From assembly GCF_002251795.1 (NCBI RefSeq), contig NZ_NOXU01000031.1, forward strand, positions 62,001-126,000: a stretch of 64,000 bases of DNA, written 5' to 3'. Shown here piece after piece: positions 1 through 9,705 of this stretch. The notes beneath the pieces are model-generated. The model was not told the DNA's origin and made no database searches. It saw nothing but the letters and a program-made list of their open reading frames with translations. Source of the stretch: Niveispirillum lacus (GTDB lineage: Bacteria; Pseudomonadota; Alphaproteobacteria; Azospirillales; Azospirillaceae). Both the position numbers and the translations under genes were made by a program. How positions within the stretch are numbered: the first letter of the stretch is position 1; each line of letters begins with the position of its first letter.

Positions 1-242
1 TGCTGAGCAAGTTGTCGCCCGTCGACCTGATTCTGGTGGAAGGGTTCAAGCGCGATGCCCATCCCAAGCTGGAAGTGCATCGCCCGTCCAACGGCAAGGC
101 CCCGCTGTGGCCCGATGATCCGCGCATCGTGGCCGTGGCCAGCGATATCGCCTTGCCGGATTGCCCGTTGCCGGTGCTGGACCTGAACGATGTCGATGCC
201 GTCGCCGACATGATCCAGCGGATCACCGGGGTGAGCAGATGA
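1..242 (+). CDS. mobB: Molybdopterin-guanine dinucleotide biosynthesis protein B, C-terminal part
   Basis: The reading frame is open from base 3, so the gene runs off the left edge and only about 79 C-terminal residues are present. The stretch LILVEGFKRDAHPKLEVHR is the conserved late segment of MobB, the P-loop GTPase that assists conversion of molybdopterin to its guanine dinucleotide form. The Walker A region would lie upstream, outside the window. Its TGA stop overlaps the ATG of moeA (ATGA at 239-242), so the two are translationally coupled, which fits a molybdenum-cofactor operon. Family call is confident although the protein is incomplete. Confidence 0.85.
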   Translation, partial: LSKLSPVDLILVEGFKRDAHPKLEVHRPSNGKAPLWPDDPRIVAVASDIALPDCPLPVLDLNDVDAVADMIQRITGVSR

Positions 243-1465
243 GCGGCAGGGATTGTTTCGGAGCCGAACCGAAACTGCTGACGGTACCGGCAGCCCTTGG
301 CCTGATTGCCGACCGTTTCAGTATCGTTGCGGAAGCGGAATGGGTAGCATTGCCGGGGGCCTTGGACCGGGTGTTGGCGGCGGATATCGTCAGCCCTATG
401 GACCTGCCCCCCTTCGATAACAGTGCCATGGATGGCTATGCATTGCGTGCCACGGACCTGGGTTGCGCGCTGCCCGTGGCGGGAACCCTGTTCGCGGGTG
501 ACGCCCCTGTTGCTGCTCCGCCGCCGGGCACGGCGCTGCGCATCTTCACGGGCGCGCCGATGCCGGCGGGTCTGGATGTGGTGGTGATGCAGGAGGCGGT
601 GCTGTCGGAGGGGGATCACATCCGCCTGCCCACCGGCCTGCATCCGGGCAGCAATGTCCGGCGAAAAGGAGAGGATGTGGCGGCGGGGCAGGTGGCCCTT
701 CCCGCCGGACGCCGTCTGCGGCCACGGGATATCGGCCTGACGGCCGCGCTGGGCATGAACCGACTATCGGTGTACCGCCCCCTGCGCGTGGCCCTGTTCT
801 CCACCGGTGACGAGTTGACGGAACCGGGCGGTACCCTGGCGCCCGGTGGCATCTATGACAGCAACCGCGCCCTGCTGCGCGGGTTGTTGGCGCGGCTGGG
901 CTGTGTTGTGACCGATCTGGGCATCCTGGCCGATGACGCGGGCATTATCCGCGCGGCGCTGGCCGATGCCGCCGGGAACCATGACCTGATCCTCACCTCT
1001 GGCGGGGTATCGGCGGGGGATGCAGACCATGTGAAGGCGGCGGTGATGGCGTTGGGCGGGCTGGACCTCTGGAAACTGGCTTTGAAACCCGGCAAGCCCT
1101 TTGCCCTGGGCCATGTTGGGCGGGCGGCCTTCGCCGGCCTGCCGGGGAACCCCGTGGCCATGCTGGTCAGTTTCCTGTTGCTGGTGCGGCCCCTGATCCA
1201 GCGTTTGGCCGGCGAGGTGCCGACGCCGCTGCCCCTGCTGACGGCGCCTGCTGGCTTCGCCCATGCCAAGAAGGCGGGCCGGCGGGAATATCTGCGTGTC
1301 AGCATCGGCCCGGACGGTGTGGCGCATGCGGATCCCGATGATGGTGCCGCCATGCTGGGCCGCCTGACCCGGGCGGATGCGCTAGCAGAGTTGGGGGAAG
1401 AGGTGGTTCGGGTGCAGCCAGGGGACCCGGTGCGGGTGCTGCCACTGGCGTTGCTGGGGGCTTGA
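239..1465 (+). CDS. moeA: Molybdopterin molybdenumtransferase MoeA
   Basis: Inserts molybdate into adenylylated molybdopterin, a cytosolic step of Moco synthesis. The 408-residue product has the family hallmarks in order: DLPPFDNSAMDGYA near residues 53-66, the MoCF-binding SGGVSAGDADHVK around 256-268, KPGKPFALG and GLPGNPVA near 285-305, and the C-terminal beta-barrel domain IV. I chose ATG 239 because it overlaps the mobB stop and fits the family N-terminus; a longer in-frame reading from 161 would run through mobB. Length is typical for bacterial MoeA. Confidence 0.95.
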   Translation: MSGRDCFGAEPKLLTVPAALGLIADRFSIVAEAEWVALPGALDRVLAADIVSPMDLPPFDNSAMDGYALRATDLGCALPVAGTLFAGDAPVAAPPPGTALRIFTGAPMPAGLDVVVMQEAVLSEGDHIRLPTGLHPGSNVRRKGEDVAAGQVALPAGRRLRPRDIGLTAALGMNRLSVYRPLRVALFSTGDELTEPGGTLAPGGIYDSNRALLRGLLARLGCVVTDLGILADDAGIIRAALADAAGNHDLILTSGGVSAGDADHVKAAVMALGGLDLWKLALKPGKPFALGHVGRAAFAGLPGNPVAMLVSFLLLVRPLIQRLAGEVPTPLPLLTAPAGFAHAKKAGRREYLRVSIGPDGVAHADPDDGAAMLGRLTRADALAELGEEVVRVQPGDPVRVLPLALLGA

Positions 1466-1504
1466 AAATAAATCCGATAATGGATATATTCCGACCATCG
1501 CTTC

Positions 1505-1650
1505 AAGAGGAGCTTTGATGTTCGGGATTGTCGTCATCCGCTGACCCGCCGCCTCTGGCCGGTCAGTCTTCGCATAAGACCATGCTTTGCCGCGCGGCGT
1601 GCCGGCGGGGGTGTGGCTGCGTCAGCCCTTATGCTGAACGGACGACGACA
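1505..1650 (+). promoter_or_regulatory. Leader with an 8-codon ORF and long-range pairing upstream of yjhX
   Basis: A strong Shine-Dalgarno (AGAGGAG, 1505-1511) precedes a tiny ORF at 1518-1544 coding MFGIVVIR then TGA. Beyond it, GCATAAG (1572-1578) is exactly complementary to CTTATGC (1628-1634), just before the yjhX start at 1659, and CCCGCCG (from 1545) can pair with CGGCGGG near 1602-1609. This arrangement is what a translated leader that switches RNA structure would look like. The sequence elements are visible; the regulatory role is inference. I do not recognise a named riboswitch or attenuator family. Confidence 0.4.
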
Positions 1651-1658
1651 TCCTTATC

Positions 1659-1922
1659 ATGAATATCTCAAAGCCGGAGCAGCGGACGCTGCACGCGCTG
1701 GCCCAGGGTGGCCGCATCAACCTGATCCGTAACGAAGCCAATCACCGTGACATCCAGGATGTGGAATGCCTGACGCGCGACGGTTGGCTGCTGGTGGACT
1801 GCACCTTGCCGATCTTCCGCAAACTGAAGGCGCGGCGGCTGATTGCCTCGCGCGATGGCGGGCCGTATCGTACCACGCGGGATGGTCTGGCGGCGGTGCG
1901 GCCGCAACTGGACAACCGCTGA
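1659..1922 (+). CDS. yjhX: YjhX family protein (UPF0386, DUF2084)
   Basis: An 87-residue protein matching the YjhX/UPF0386 family along its whole length: the start resembles MNLSRQEQRTLHVLAxGG, the middle has [16 protein letters not shown] and KLKARRLI, and the end is the conserved RPQLDNR. E. coli YjhX has been called a toxin, partner of the YjhQ acetyltransferase, but no such partner lies next to it here. It is a small winged-helix-like protein of uncertain role. The start ATG follows about 110 bases of structured leader and is close to the hairpin arm. A strong terminator follows at 1929-1960. Confidence 0.85.
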   Translation: MNISKPEQRTLHALAQGGRINLIRNEANHRDIQDVECLTRDGWLLVDCTLPIFRKLKARRLIASRDGGPYRTTRDGLAAVRPQLDNR

Positions 1923-1928
1923 AAAGAC

Positions 1929-1961
1929 AAGCCCCGGTGCCGTTTCCAGCACCGGGGCTTT
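1929..1961. terminator. Bidirectional terminator between yjhX and ETF-QO
   Basis: A perfect 12-bp stem, AAGCCCCGGTGC (1929-1940) with GCACCGGGGCTT (1949-1960), closes an 8-base loop. It has a short T run on the plus strand and a T-rich tail on the minus strand (TTGTCTTTTC). It lies between convergent genes and can serve both. Confidence 0.85.
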
Positions 1962-1967
1962 GATCCC

Positions 1968-3626
1968 TTACATATTCGGGTAGTTCGGACCCCCGCCGCC
2001 CTCCGGCACGGTCCAGACAATGTTCTGGAGCGGGTCCTTGATGTCGCAGGTTTTGCAGTGGACGCAGTTCTGCGCGTTGATGACAAAGCGCGGATGCTGG
2101 CCATTATCGTCGCGCACCACCTCATACACGCCAGCGGGGCAGTAACGCTGGGCCGGTTCGTCGTAATTGGGCAGGTTATGCTCAATGGGGATCGACGGGT
2201 CCTTCAGCTTCAGATGCGCCGGCTGATTTTCCTCATGATTGGTGTTGGAGATGAACACCGATGACAGGCGGTCGAAGCTGATCACGCCGTCGGGCTTGGG
2301 ATACTTGATCTTCTTCGCCATGTTGGCCGGCTGAAGGCTTTCATGGTCAGCCTTGGTGTGGTGCAGGGTGTAGGGCAGGAACTTGCCCAGACCCAGATCA
2401 TGCGCCCACATCTGAATGCCGCCATGCAGGTTGCCCAGCAGCAATCCTGCCTTCAGGCCCGGCTTGACGTTGCGGACCTTGAACAGGTCCTCATAGACCC
2501 AGCTATCCTTCCAGGACTGCTCATACGCGGTCAGGGTATCGCTGCCCGACCCGGCCACCAGCTTGTCGAACGCGGCCTCCGCCGCCAGCATGCCGGTCTT
2601 CATGGCATTGTGGGTGCCCTTGATGCGGGGCACATTCACAAAGCCGGCGGAACAGCCGATCAGGGCGCCGCCGGGGAAGGTCAGTTTCGGCACCGACTGC
2701 AACCCGCCCTCATTGATGGCGCGGGCGCCATAGGACAGGCGCTTGCCACCCTCCAGATACTTGCGCACGAACGGGTGCTGCTTGAAGCGCTGGAATTCCT
2801 CAAATGGCGACAGATGCGGGTTGGCGTAATCCAGGTTCACCACGAAGCCGATGGATACCTGATTATCCTCCAGATGATACATCCAGGAACCACCCGCCGT
2901 GCTGCTGTCCAACGGCCAGCCCTGGGTGTGGATGACCAGACCCTGCTGGTGCATTTCCGGGTCGATCTGCCACAGTTCCTTGATGCCGATGCCGTATTTC
3001 TGCACATCGCAGTCCGACCGCAGATCGAACTTTTCCATCAACTGCTTGGACAGGTTGCCGCGCACACCCTCGGCAAAGAAGGTATATTTGCCGTGCAGTT
3101 CCATGCCGGGGGTGAAGTTGTGGGTCGGCTCGCCATCCTTGCCGATGCCCATGTCGCCGGTCGCGACACCCTTGACGCTGCCATCCTCATGGAACAGCAC
3201 CTCGGCCGCGGCGAAGCCGGGGTAGATCTCAACGCCCAGCTCTTCGGCCTGACCCGCCAGCCAGCGGCAGAGATTACCCAGACTGATGGCGTAGTTGCCG
3301 TCATTGTGCATCAGGGGCGGCAGCAGGAAGTTCGGGACGCGGATGCCGCCCTTGTCCGACAGGATATAGAACCGGTCGTCGGTCACGGGCGTGTTCAGCG
3401 GTGCGCCCTTTTCCTTCCAGTCGGGGATCAGCTCATTCAGCGCGCGGGGGTCGATGACATTGCCCGACAGGATATGGGCACCCACTTCGGAGCCCTTTTC
3501 CAGCACGCAGACGCTGACCTCCTGGCCCTTCTCCGCCGCCAGTTGCTTCAGCCGGATCGCCGCAGACAGGCCCGAGGGGCCTGCGCCAACGATCACGACA
3601 TCATATTCCATCGATTCGCGTTCCAT
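1968..3626 (-). CDS. Electron transfer flavoprotein-ubiquinone oxidoreductase
   Basis: Inner-membrane-associated flavoprotein passing electrons from ETF (fatty acid and amino acid oxidation) to ubiquinone. The N-terminus has the FAD dinucleotide-binding motif [17 protein letters not shown]. The middle carries the ubiquinone-binding domain, and the C-terminus has the 4Fe-4S ferredoxin-like cluster around YCPAGVYEV and [13 protein letters not shown]. Length (552 residues from ATG 3626, [10 protein letters not shown]) is typical. An upstream GTG at 3653 would add nine residues and cannot be excluded. It is monocistronic here; ETF subunit genes are not in view. Confidence 0.95.
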   Translation of the reverse strand: MERESMEYDVVIVGAGPSGLSAAIRLKQLAAEKGQEVSVCVLEKGSEVGAHILSGNVIDPRALNELIPDWKEKGAPLNTPVTDDRFYILSDKGGIRVPNFLLPPLMHNDGNYAISLGNLCRWLAGQAEELGVEIYPGFAAAEVLFHEDGSVKGVATGDMGIGKDGEPTHNFTPGMELHGKYTFFAEGVRGNLSKQLMEKFDLRSDCDVQKYGIGIKELWQIDPEMHQQGLVIHTQGWPLDSSTAGGSWMYHLEDNQVSIGFVVNLDYANPHLSPFEEFQRFKQHPFVRKYLEGGKRLSYGARAINEGGLQSVPKLTFPGGALIGCSAGFVNVPRIKGTHNAMKTGMLAAEAAFDKLVAGSGSDTLTAYEQSWKDSWVYEDLFKVRNVKPGLKAGLLLGNLHGGIQMWAHDLGLGKFLPYTLHHTKADHESLQPANMAKKIKYPKPDGVISFDRLSSVFISNTNHEENQPAHLKLKDPSIPIEHNLPNYDEPAQRYCPAGVYEVVRDDNGQHPRFVINAQNCVHCKTCDIKDPLQNIVWTVPEGGGGPNYPNM

Positions 3627-3783
3627 ACCCATCCCACCGCTTGTTTTCAGCACGCCTTTCGACCGTTCGTGCCTTTTTTGCAGGCCCGTATAATCCAGTC
3701 GCCGCGCCGCTGCTGGCCCGTCCAGCGGGGCCGATCCTCTACGACGCTGTTAAGACAGCATAGGCCGGTGGTAGGGTCAAACC

Positions 3784-4662
3784 ATGATTGGCGTTGTTGA
3801 ATCCGTCTCCGCCCTGCGGTTCCTGCTGGATTGCGGGGTTGATGAGGTGATCGGGGAAGAGCCGACCGATTGGTCGGCCCTGTCGCCGCGTCCGCGCGCC
3901 CAAAGTGCCGTAGCGTCACCAGCCCCGCCCCAGCCTGGGCCGACCCCGTCCGTGCCGCAGCCGGCCCCGCGACAAAATGTGCCGCAAGCGCCACCACCGG
4001 CCCGCCCCCCCGATCCCGTGCCTCTGGGTGCCGTGGAGGCTGGCCAGTCAGCAAGGGCTGCGTCGTCGGCTGTCCAGACCCTGGACGCGTTGAAAGCGGC
4101 GTTGGCCGCCTTTGATGGATGCGCCTTGAAGAAGACGGCGACCAACCTTGTGTTTGGTATGGGCAGCCGTCAGGCGCGCATCATGCTGATCGGAGAGGCG
4201 CCAGGCGAGAATGAGGACCGGCAGGGCCTGCCTTTTGTGGGGCCGGCAGGGCAGTTGCTGGACCGGATGCTGGGGGCCATCGGGCTGGACCGGCATGCCG
4301 ATGATCCGGCCAAGGCTGTCTACATCACCAATATGCTGCCGTGGCGTCCGCCCGGCAACCGCAGCCCGACCGACAGCGAGATTGCCGCCTGCATGCCCTT
4401 CATGGTGCGGCATATCGAGCTGTTGTCGCCCGATTTCCTGATCTTTGCGGGGGGCATTTCTGCCAAAGCGATGTTGAACAGGACAGAGGGCATTACCCGT
4501 CTGCGCGGCCGCTGGTTCGATTATGGCAGTGCTGGTTTGACAAAGACCGTGCCAGCGATGCCGATGCTGCACCCGGCCTATCTTCTGCGCAACCCCGATG
4601 CCAAGCGGGAGGCCTGGAAGGATCTGCTGGCGCTCAAGCTCCGGCTGAACGCGGAAGCGTGA
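3784..4662 (+). CDS. Uracil-DNA glycosylase, family 4/5-like
   Basis: Removes uracil from DNA in base-excision repair. After a roughly 85-residue proline/alanine-rich, probably disordered N-terminus comes the conserved core: [20 protein letters not shown] near 140-160 (motif A), [22 protein letters not shown], and the C-terminal motif [12 protein letters not shown]. Type-4 enzymes hold a 4Fe-4S cluster with four Cys. Only two Cys (in FDGCAL and AACMPF) are visible at cluster-like positions, so the cluster may be incomplete or lost. The gene is divergent from ETF-QO and convergent with the histidine kinase. Confidence 0.85.
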   Translation: MIGVVESVSALRFLLDCGVDEVIGEEPTDWSALSPRPRAQSAVASPAPPQPGPTPSVPQPAPRQNVPQAPPPARPPDPVPLGAVEAGQSARAASSAVQTLDALKAALAAFDGCALKKTATNLVFGMGSRQARIMLIGEAPGENEDRQGLPFVGPAGQLLDRMLGAIGLDRHADDPAKAVYITNMLPWRPPGNRSPTDSEIAACMPFMVRHIELLSPDFLIFAGGISAKAMLNRTEGITRLRGRWFDYGSAGLTKTVPAMPMLHPAYLLRNPDAKREAWKDLLALKLRLNAEA

Positions 4663-4672
4663 TCGCCGCCCC

Positions 4673-6715
4673 TCACCCCTGAGGCCCCAGCGGCAAGGTG
4701 ACGGTGCAGCGCAGACCGCTTGCCATCCATTGCATGTCGATCTTGCCGCCCAGTTGGTGGCGCAGCACCTGACCCAGCAGGGTAGAGCCGAAGCCCTGTC
4801 GGGTAGGTGTGCCCGAAAGGGTCGGGCCACCGGTTTCAGTCCAGGTCAGCTCCAACGTGCCACGGCGGATCGACCAGTCGACCGTCACCTTGCCTTCCGG
4901 CTGTGACAAGGCGCCGTGCTTGGCGGCATTGGTGGCCAGTTCGTGGAATACCAGCCCCAAGGACTGCACGATGTCCGCCCCCAGCCGCACACGGGGGCCG
5001 CGCAGGGTTAATTGCGCCCGGTCGGCGGTAAAGGCCAGCACCTCATCATCGATCAACCGTTCCAGATCGGCACCCGACCAAGCGGCCTGGGCCAGCAGGC
5101 TGTGAGACCGGGCGAGCGAGGAGATGCGCCCCTCCACCGCACTGGTAAAGGCCTCAATCGTATCGGCACGGCTGAGGCGGACCACGGCCTGCGCCACCGC
5201 CAGTGCATTCTTGGCACGATGGTCGACTTCCCGCATCAGCAGCCTTTGCCTATCCTCCGCCTCATACCGGCCTGTCACATCCATGGCAGTGGCGGTACAG
5301 CCGATAATGCGCCCCGTGTCATCCCGGATCGGCACGGCATTGACGGACAAAATCTGTCTTGCGCCTGTTTTGGGGTCGCGCAGGGCATATTCGCCGTCCC
5401 GCACCTCTTCCCCGGCCAAGGCCCTGGCAGTGGGGTAATCCACGCTGGACAGGGGACGGCCATCCAGGCTGGTGGCTTGCCACAGCGCAGCGTCGTGGCG
5501 AACGCCGATGATGGCGCTGCGTGACAGGCCCAGAATACGTTCGGCCGCTGCATTCACATCGGTAAACCGGCCATCAGGCCCGATCTCCATGATGGCGACG
5601 GGCGCCGTATTGACCAGCCGGCTCAGCCGTTCCTCACTGCGCCGAAGATCGTCCAATGCAATATCAAGATGGCCGGTCCGTTCCCGTACCCGCGCTTCCA
5701 GCGCCACGTTTGAGCTGCGCAGTTGGCCCTGTGCCAGTTCAGCCTGCCGGATCTGACGCAGGGCAACGATGGCAAGCGGCAGCAGCAGCAACGTTGCAAC
5801 GATTGCGAAGCTGAAATGGCCCAGGGCGGCCCACCCCCATTCTGATTGCAAACCCGCCGTTGAAACGCCGTAAACGATCCGGACCGGCACCCGATCGACA
5901 TCGGCCACCGCATAAAGCCGCTCCTGACCGTCAAAAGGTGAGGTGGTCGTCAGCATGCCGGTGGTCGGGTTACGGCGCGCCATCAGATCGGCGACGTTGC
6001 CCAGCACTGTGCCCGGTTCCATTGTCGAGGGATGTCGGACCAGAACTTCCCCATCATCACGGACCAGCATCACTTCTGCGTCGGGATGATTGGTGATGCT
6101 GGCATAGAAGGATTCAAAATAGGCGGGGCGCAGCGACACCTGCACCACTCCCAGGAAGCTCCCGTCATGCCCCTCAACCCGACGGGACAAGGCAAAGAAC
6201 ACCTCCGGATTCAGGCGACCCGACAGGCGGGCACTGATATGCGGTCCGATGACCCCATCCTCATGGGGTACGAAGTAATCGCGGTCGGCCACATTCAGTT
6301 CCGGAACCGGCCAGCGCATCGTGCTGATCCGCACCTGTCCGGCAGCGTCCACCAGCCAGTAAGACTGAACCTCTGGCGCTTCGCCGGCCAGATCACGCAG
6401 CCATTCAAACAGGCGGGGTGTTGCGGCTACCCCATCCCAGCCTTGGCTGCGGACCAGCCATTCGGTATTGCGCAGGACCAGAGCATGCGCGCCCATCAGT
6501 CGCGCCGCGTGTTCGGAAAGCTGATCGGCCTGGGCACGGGTATCGGCACTGGCCCGATCCATCACGCGCGCACGGCCCAGCAGCAGTTCAGCCGCGAACA
6601 GGGCAAGAGCGACCAGCAACGCCGTCAATGCCAGCCAGACGACGGCGCGTGATGGGTTGGCGGCCGGCGCATTCACAGTCGACGTCGCCACTTGCTGGTC
6701 GAAGACATCCTGCAA
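4673..6715 (-). CDS. Membrane PAS sensor histidine kinase, HWE family
   Basis: Sensor kinase of 680 residues. A transmembrane segment at about 24-46 and a second at about 300-325 bracket a periplasmic cache-like sensor domain (YWLVDAAGQV, DRDYFVPHEDG, DVALSRRVEG-type features). A PAS domain follows (residues about 365-490), then the HWE phosphoacceptor box MREVDHRAKNALAVAQAVVR and the compact HWE ATPase with FHELATNAAKHG and a final WTETGGP. HWE kinases are common in Alphaproteobacteria, often in light or general stress responses. No response regulator is adjacent, so the partner is unknown. Confidence 0.88.
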   Translation of the reverse strand: MQDVFDQQVATSTVNAPAANPSRAVVWLALTALLVALALFAAELLLGRARVMDRASADTRAQADQLSEHAARLMGAHALVLRNTEWLVRSQGWDGVAATPRLFEWLRDLAGEAPEVQSYWLVDAAGQVRISTMRWPVPELNVADRDYFVPHEDGVIGPHISARLSGRLNPEVFFALSRRVEGHDGSFLGVVQVSLRPAYFESFYASITNHPDAEVMLVRDDGEVLVRHPSTMEPGTVLGNVADLMARRNPTTGMLTTTSPFDGQERLYAVADVDRVPVRIVYGVSTAGLQSEWGWAALGHFSFAIVATLLLLPLAIVALRQIRQAELAQGQLRSSNVALEARVRERTGHLDIALDDLRRSEERLSRLVNTAPVAIMEIGPDGRFTDVNAAAERILGLSRSAIIGVRHDAALWQATSLDGRPLSSVDYPTARALAGEEVRDGEYALRDPKTGARQILSVNAVPIRDDTGRIIGCTATAMDVTGRYEAEDRQRLLMREVDHRAKNALAVAQAVVRLSRADTIEAFTSAVEGRISSLARSHSLLAQAAWSGADLERLIDDEVLAFTADRAQLTLRGPRVRLGADIVQSLGLVFHELATNAAKHGALSQPEGKVTVDWSIRRGTLELTWTETGGPTLSGTPTRQGFGSTLLGQVLRHQLGGKIDMQWMASGLRCTVTLPLGPQG

Positions 6716-6923
6716 ATCGCCGCCCTCGGTTCGCGTGAGCTATAGCAGATACGCGCGATGACGATTTCCGGGAAGCTGTTTCATCGGTAGAGGTCGATCT
6801 ATGACGAAACGCATAGGTTCCCCGTCGGCGCCGGGCGGACGCGCGTAATGCGGCGTTGTTTCGGTCAGTTTCGGGGGCTATGGTGCGCCGCCTTTTCGTA
6901 AAGCAGTTTGGAAGCATTTCCGC

Positions 6924-7772
6924 ATGACCAGCGCCCCGATCCAAGCCGCCACCCGCATTGATCGTCGCTTTGCAGCCCTGAAGCAGCAGGGCCGTGGCGG
7001 TCTTGTCACCTTCATCACGGCCGGCGACCCCGACCATGAGACCAGCCTGGCCCTGCTCAAAGGGCTGCCTGGTGCCGGTGCCGACGTCATCGAACTGGGC
7101 ATGCCCTTTACCGATCCGATGGCCGATGGCCCCGCCATCCAGGCCGCCGGCTTGCGCGCGCTGAACAAGGGCGCGCGGATGACACGCACGCTTGAGATGG
7201 TGCGCGCCTTTCGTCTGGGCGATGACGAGACACCGCTGGTCCTGATGGGTTACTACAACCCGATCTATTCCTATGGCGTGGAACGGTTCCTGGCGGATGC
7301 ACGTGAAGCCGGCGTTGATGGGCTCATCGTCGTTGACCTGCCGCCGGAGGAAGATGGCGAACTCTGCGAACCGGCGTTGAAAGCCGGGGTCAACTTCATT
7401 CGCCTGACCACGCCCACTACGGATGATGAACGGATGCCGGCTGTGCTGGCCAATACGTCGGGCTTTGTCTATTACGTGTCCGTTACTGGCATCACCGGGG
7501 CCGGCAGCGCCAGCAACGCCGCGATCGACGAGGCCGTGGCCCGCCTGCGCCGGCACACAGACCTGCCGCTGGCCGTCGGTTTCGGCATCACGACGCCCGA
7601 ACAGGCCGCCGCTGTGGCCCGTGTCGCCGACGCCGCCGTGGTCGGCAGCGCCATTGTCCGTCAGATCGAGGCCAACCTGGACACCGACGGCAAGCCCGCT
7701 GCCGGTCTGGTGGAGAATGTGCTAGAGTTCGTGCGGGCGCTGGCCCAGGGCGTGCGGACCGCCCGGGGGTAA
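6924..7772 (+). CDS. trpA: Tryptophan synthase alpha chain
   Basis: Cleaves indole-3-glycerol phosphate and passes indole to TrpB. The 282-residue protein has the catalytic Glu57 and Asp68 in [23 protein letters not shown], the loop [11 protein letters not shown] and the phosphate-binding [10 protein letters not shown]. In alphaproteobacteria trpF-trpB-trpA-accD-folC is a common order. Here trpB is absent upstream, where a histidine kinase lies divergently, and two foreign-looking genes separate trpA from accD. Start ATG 6924 fits the family N-terminus. Confidence 0.96.
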   Translation: MTSAPIQAATRIDRRFAALKQQGRGGLVTFITAGDPDHETSLALLKGLPGAGADVIELGMPFTDPMADGPAIQAAGLRALNKGARMTRTLEMVRAFRLGDDETPLVLMGYYNPIYSYGVERFLADAREAGVDGLIVVDLPPEEDGELCEPALKAGVNFIRLTTPTTDDERMPAVLANTSGFVYYVSVTGITGAGSASNAAIDEAVARLRRHTDLPLAVGFGITTPEQAAAVARVADAAVVGSAIVRQIEANLDTDGKPAAGLVENVLEFVRALAQGVRTARG

Positions 7773-7796
7773 GTGCCAGGACCCGCGAGGTGCGCC

Positions 7797-8300
7797 ATGG
7801 CTTATGCGTATGAGATTGGTGACGAATTGCCGCCACCGCCGACGCGGGCGGAGGTCGAGGCTGATCTCGCGGACTGGAAGGCGCGCCTTGTCGAACTTGT
7901 AACTACTCTCCGGCATTGGGCGACAGAGGTTCCTGGCATTCGCTGCGTGGTCGTAGAGACCGAGAAGCACGAACGCAAAATGGCATTGGTCGGCATCCAT
8001 CAGCCCATAGGCTTGCCGCTTCTGCTTATCGACAGAAAGCCGTCACAGGCCCAGGAAACATTGCCTGCCCAGTCGGGTGAAACACCGGCCTTAGGCCAAG
8101 GCGGCATGTCCGTTTGGCCCGACGCCCGCTGGGTGATCGGTACCCGCGGCCAGGTTTGGATTCAATCCACTGACTTGCTCGAGACGTTGGTGGACATCGG
8201 TAAGCCGGGCGCACCAGACTGGCGTTATACTCAGCATGGCGAGTTCTTGCGTCCACTCACAAAAGAATCATTCCAATCAATAGTTAAGAGATTGCAGTGA
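7797..8300 (+). CDS. Unknown protein, first gene of the trpA-accD cassette
   Basis: A 167-residue protein I do not recognise. The N-terminus is acidic and helical (EADLADWKARLVELVTTLRHW), the middle is beta-rich (RCVVVETEKHERKMALVGIH), then comes a low-complexity linker and a C-terminal part with WVIGTRGQVW. No transmembrane segment or signal peptide is seen. ATG 7797 is preceded by GAGG at 7787-7790; an earlier GTG at 7773 is possible. Its TGA overlaps the GTG of the next gene, so the pair looks like a two-component cassette. Base composition drops through its 3' half. Possible antitoxin or partner of the HEPN-like product; that is inference. Confidence 0.6.
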   Translation: MAYAYEIGDELPPPPTRAEVEADLADWKARLVELVTTLRHWATEVPGIRCVVVETEKHERKMALVGIHQPIGLPLLLIDRKPSQAQETLPAQSGETPALGQGGMSVWPDARWVIGTRGQVWIQSTDLLETLVDIGKPGAPDWRYTQHGEFLRPLTKESFQSIVKRLQ

Positions 8301-8752
8301 GCCCGTTCAAGGACATCATTGATGCCCATGAGGTCGCTGATGATGCGACACGTAAAAAAATGGGTACAGTTGCTATGGCGGGTCATGATGATCATTTCGT
8401 TGAACTTTACCACCTGTCGATAATTGCAGCGAACGCTTACTTTTTCATGCTGTTCGCCCGCTTCGAGCATCGGGTAACTGAATTGGCCATGATCCGAGTG
8501 GAAGCAGGCCGCCAAGCCACCATCGCATCTGATCGCCGCGTCTGGGCTGTGCTTGATGTCAAGAAAATGGACTTCCTCCGTCGATTGGCACTGTTGACGG
8601 ACAAGGGGTCGTCGGATTACGCAACTGTCAAAGAGCTATATGAGGATCGTAACGCCATTGCTCATGGCAGTCTCGTCGAGACGAAGCCGAACGTGAAGGT
8701 GGTTGCGACCATACTCAGCGGGGTTCTCTCCCGCCTTGAAGGTACCCCATGA
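8297..8752 (+). CDS. HEPN-like protein with RNAIAH motif
   Basis: A 151-residue, mainly helical protein starting at GTG 8297 (GTGA overlap with the previous stop) and ending in an ATGA overlap with accD. Near the C-terminus [11 protein letters not shown] holds the R-x4-H motif, with a polar Asn after Arg, that marks catalytic HEPN ribonuclease domains of toxins, Abi and defence proteins. The preceding helices ([31 protein letters not shown]) fit a HEPN four-helix bundle. AT-rich codons contrast with trpA and accD, suggesting lateral acquisition. The HEPN assignment rests on one motif and predicted helicity. It could be a non-catalytic scaffold of the same fold. Confidence 0.6.
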   Translation: MSPFKDIIDAHEVADDATRKKMGTVAMAGHDDHFVELYHLSIIAANAYFFMLFARFEHRVTELAMIRVEAGRQATIASDRRVWAVLDVKKMDFLRRLALLTDKGSSDYATVKELYEDRNAIAHGSLVETKPNVKVVATILSGVLSRLEGTP

Positions 8753-9705
8753 ACTGGCTGACCAACTTCGTTAAACCCAAGATCCAGGCCCTCGTCTCCA
8801 AGAAGGAGGTCCCGGACAATCTCTGGCATAAATGCCCGTCCTGCGGCGCGATGCTGTTCCATCGTGACCTGGAGGAGCAGTTGCATGTCTGCCAGCATTG
8901 CGGCCACCATATGCGTCTGGACCCCGTGCGCCGGCTGAAGACGCTGTTAGATCCGGGCTATCAGATGATCGAACTGCCCAAGGTGGTGGTCGATCCGTTG
9001 AAGTTCCGGGATCAGAAGCGCTACACCGACCGGCTCAAGGAAGCGCAGACCAAGACGGGCCGGCAGGACGCCATTGTCGTGGCCCATGGCAAGATCAACG
9101 GCCAGGGCGCCGTGGTCGCCGCTTTTGACTTCAACTTCATGGGCGGCTCCATGGGCATGGCGGTCGGTGAGGGCCTGTTGGCCGCCGCCCGGTTGGCTGT
9201 ATTGCAGCAGGTACCGCTGATCGCCATCCCGGCCTCGGGCGGGGCGCGCATGCAGGAGGCGATCTTGTCGCTGATGCAGATGCCGCGCACCGTCATCGCC
9301 GTGGAAATGGTCAAAGAAGCCGGTCTGCCCTATATCGTGTTGCTGACCGATCCGACCACGGGCGGCGTCACGGCCAGTTTTGCCATGCTGGGTGATATCC
9401 ATATCGCAGAGCCCGGAGCCCAGATCGGCTTTGCCGGTGCGCGCGTCATTGAAAGCACGATCCGTGAAACCCTGCCCGAAGGGTTCCAGCGGTCGGAATA
9501 TCTGCGCGATCATGGCATGGTTGACATGGTGGTCCATCGCAAGGAACTGCGTGAGACTCTGGGCCGGCTTATCGACCTGCTGCGCCGCCCCGGCCCCAGT
9601 GCCGATATCGTCAAGATCGGTCGTGGCAGTGGCGACCGTGCGACTGGCCGTAAGGGCAGTGGCCCGGCGGTCAGCGCCATCCAGGGCGGTGCCGGTTACC
9701 AATGA
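8749..9705 (+). CDS. accD: Acetyl-CoA carboxylase carboxyltransferase subunit beta
   Basis: Beta subunit of the carboxyltransferase that forms malonyl-CoA for fatty-acid synthesis. The 318-residue protein has the N-terminal zinc finger (Cys29, Cys32, Cys48, Cys51) and the crotonase-like carboxyltransferase core ([38 protein letters not shown]). Its ATG overlaps the HEPN gene stop and its TGA overlaps the folC ATG, so three genes are translationally linked. An essential enzyme therefore now depends on read-through from the foreign cassette or on a promoter inside it. Confidence 0.97.
   Translation: MNWLTNFVKPKIQALVSKKEVPDNLWHKCPSCGAMLFHRDLEEQLHVCQHCGHHMRLDPVRRLKTLLDPGYQMIELPKVVVDPLKFRDQKRYTDRLKEAQTKTGRQDAIVVAHGKINGQGAVVAAFDFNFMGGSMGMAVGEGLLAAARLAVLQQVPLIAIPASGGARMQEAILSLMQMPRTVIAVEMVKEAGLPYIVLLTDPTTGGVTASFAMLGDIHIAEPGAQIGFAGARVIESTIRETLPEGFQRSEYLRDHGMVDMVVHRKELRETLGRLIDLLRRPGPSADIVKIGRGSGDRATGRKGSGPAVSAIQGGAGYQ

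Noticed and set aside
2343-3800. 485-codon frame opposite ETF-QO
   Set aside because: Shadow of a well-conserved gene; no family match.
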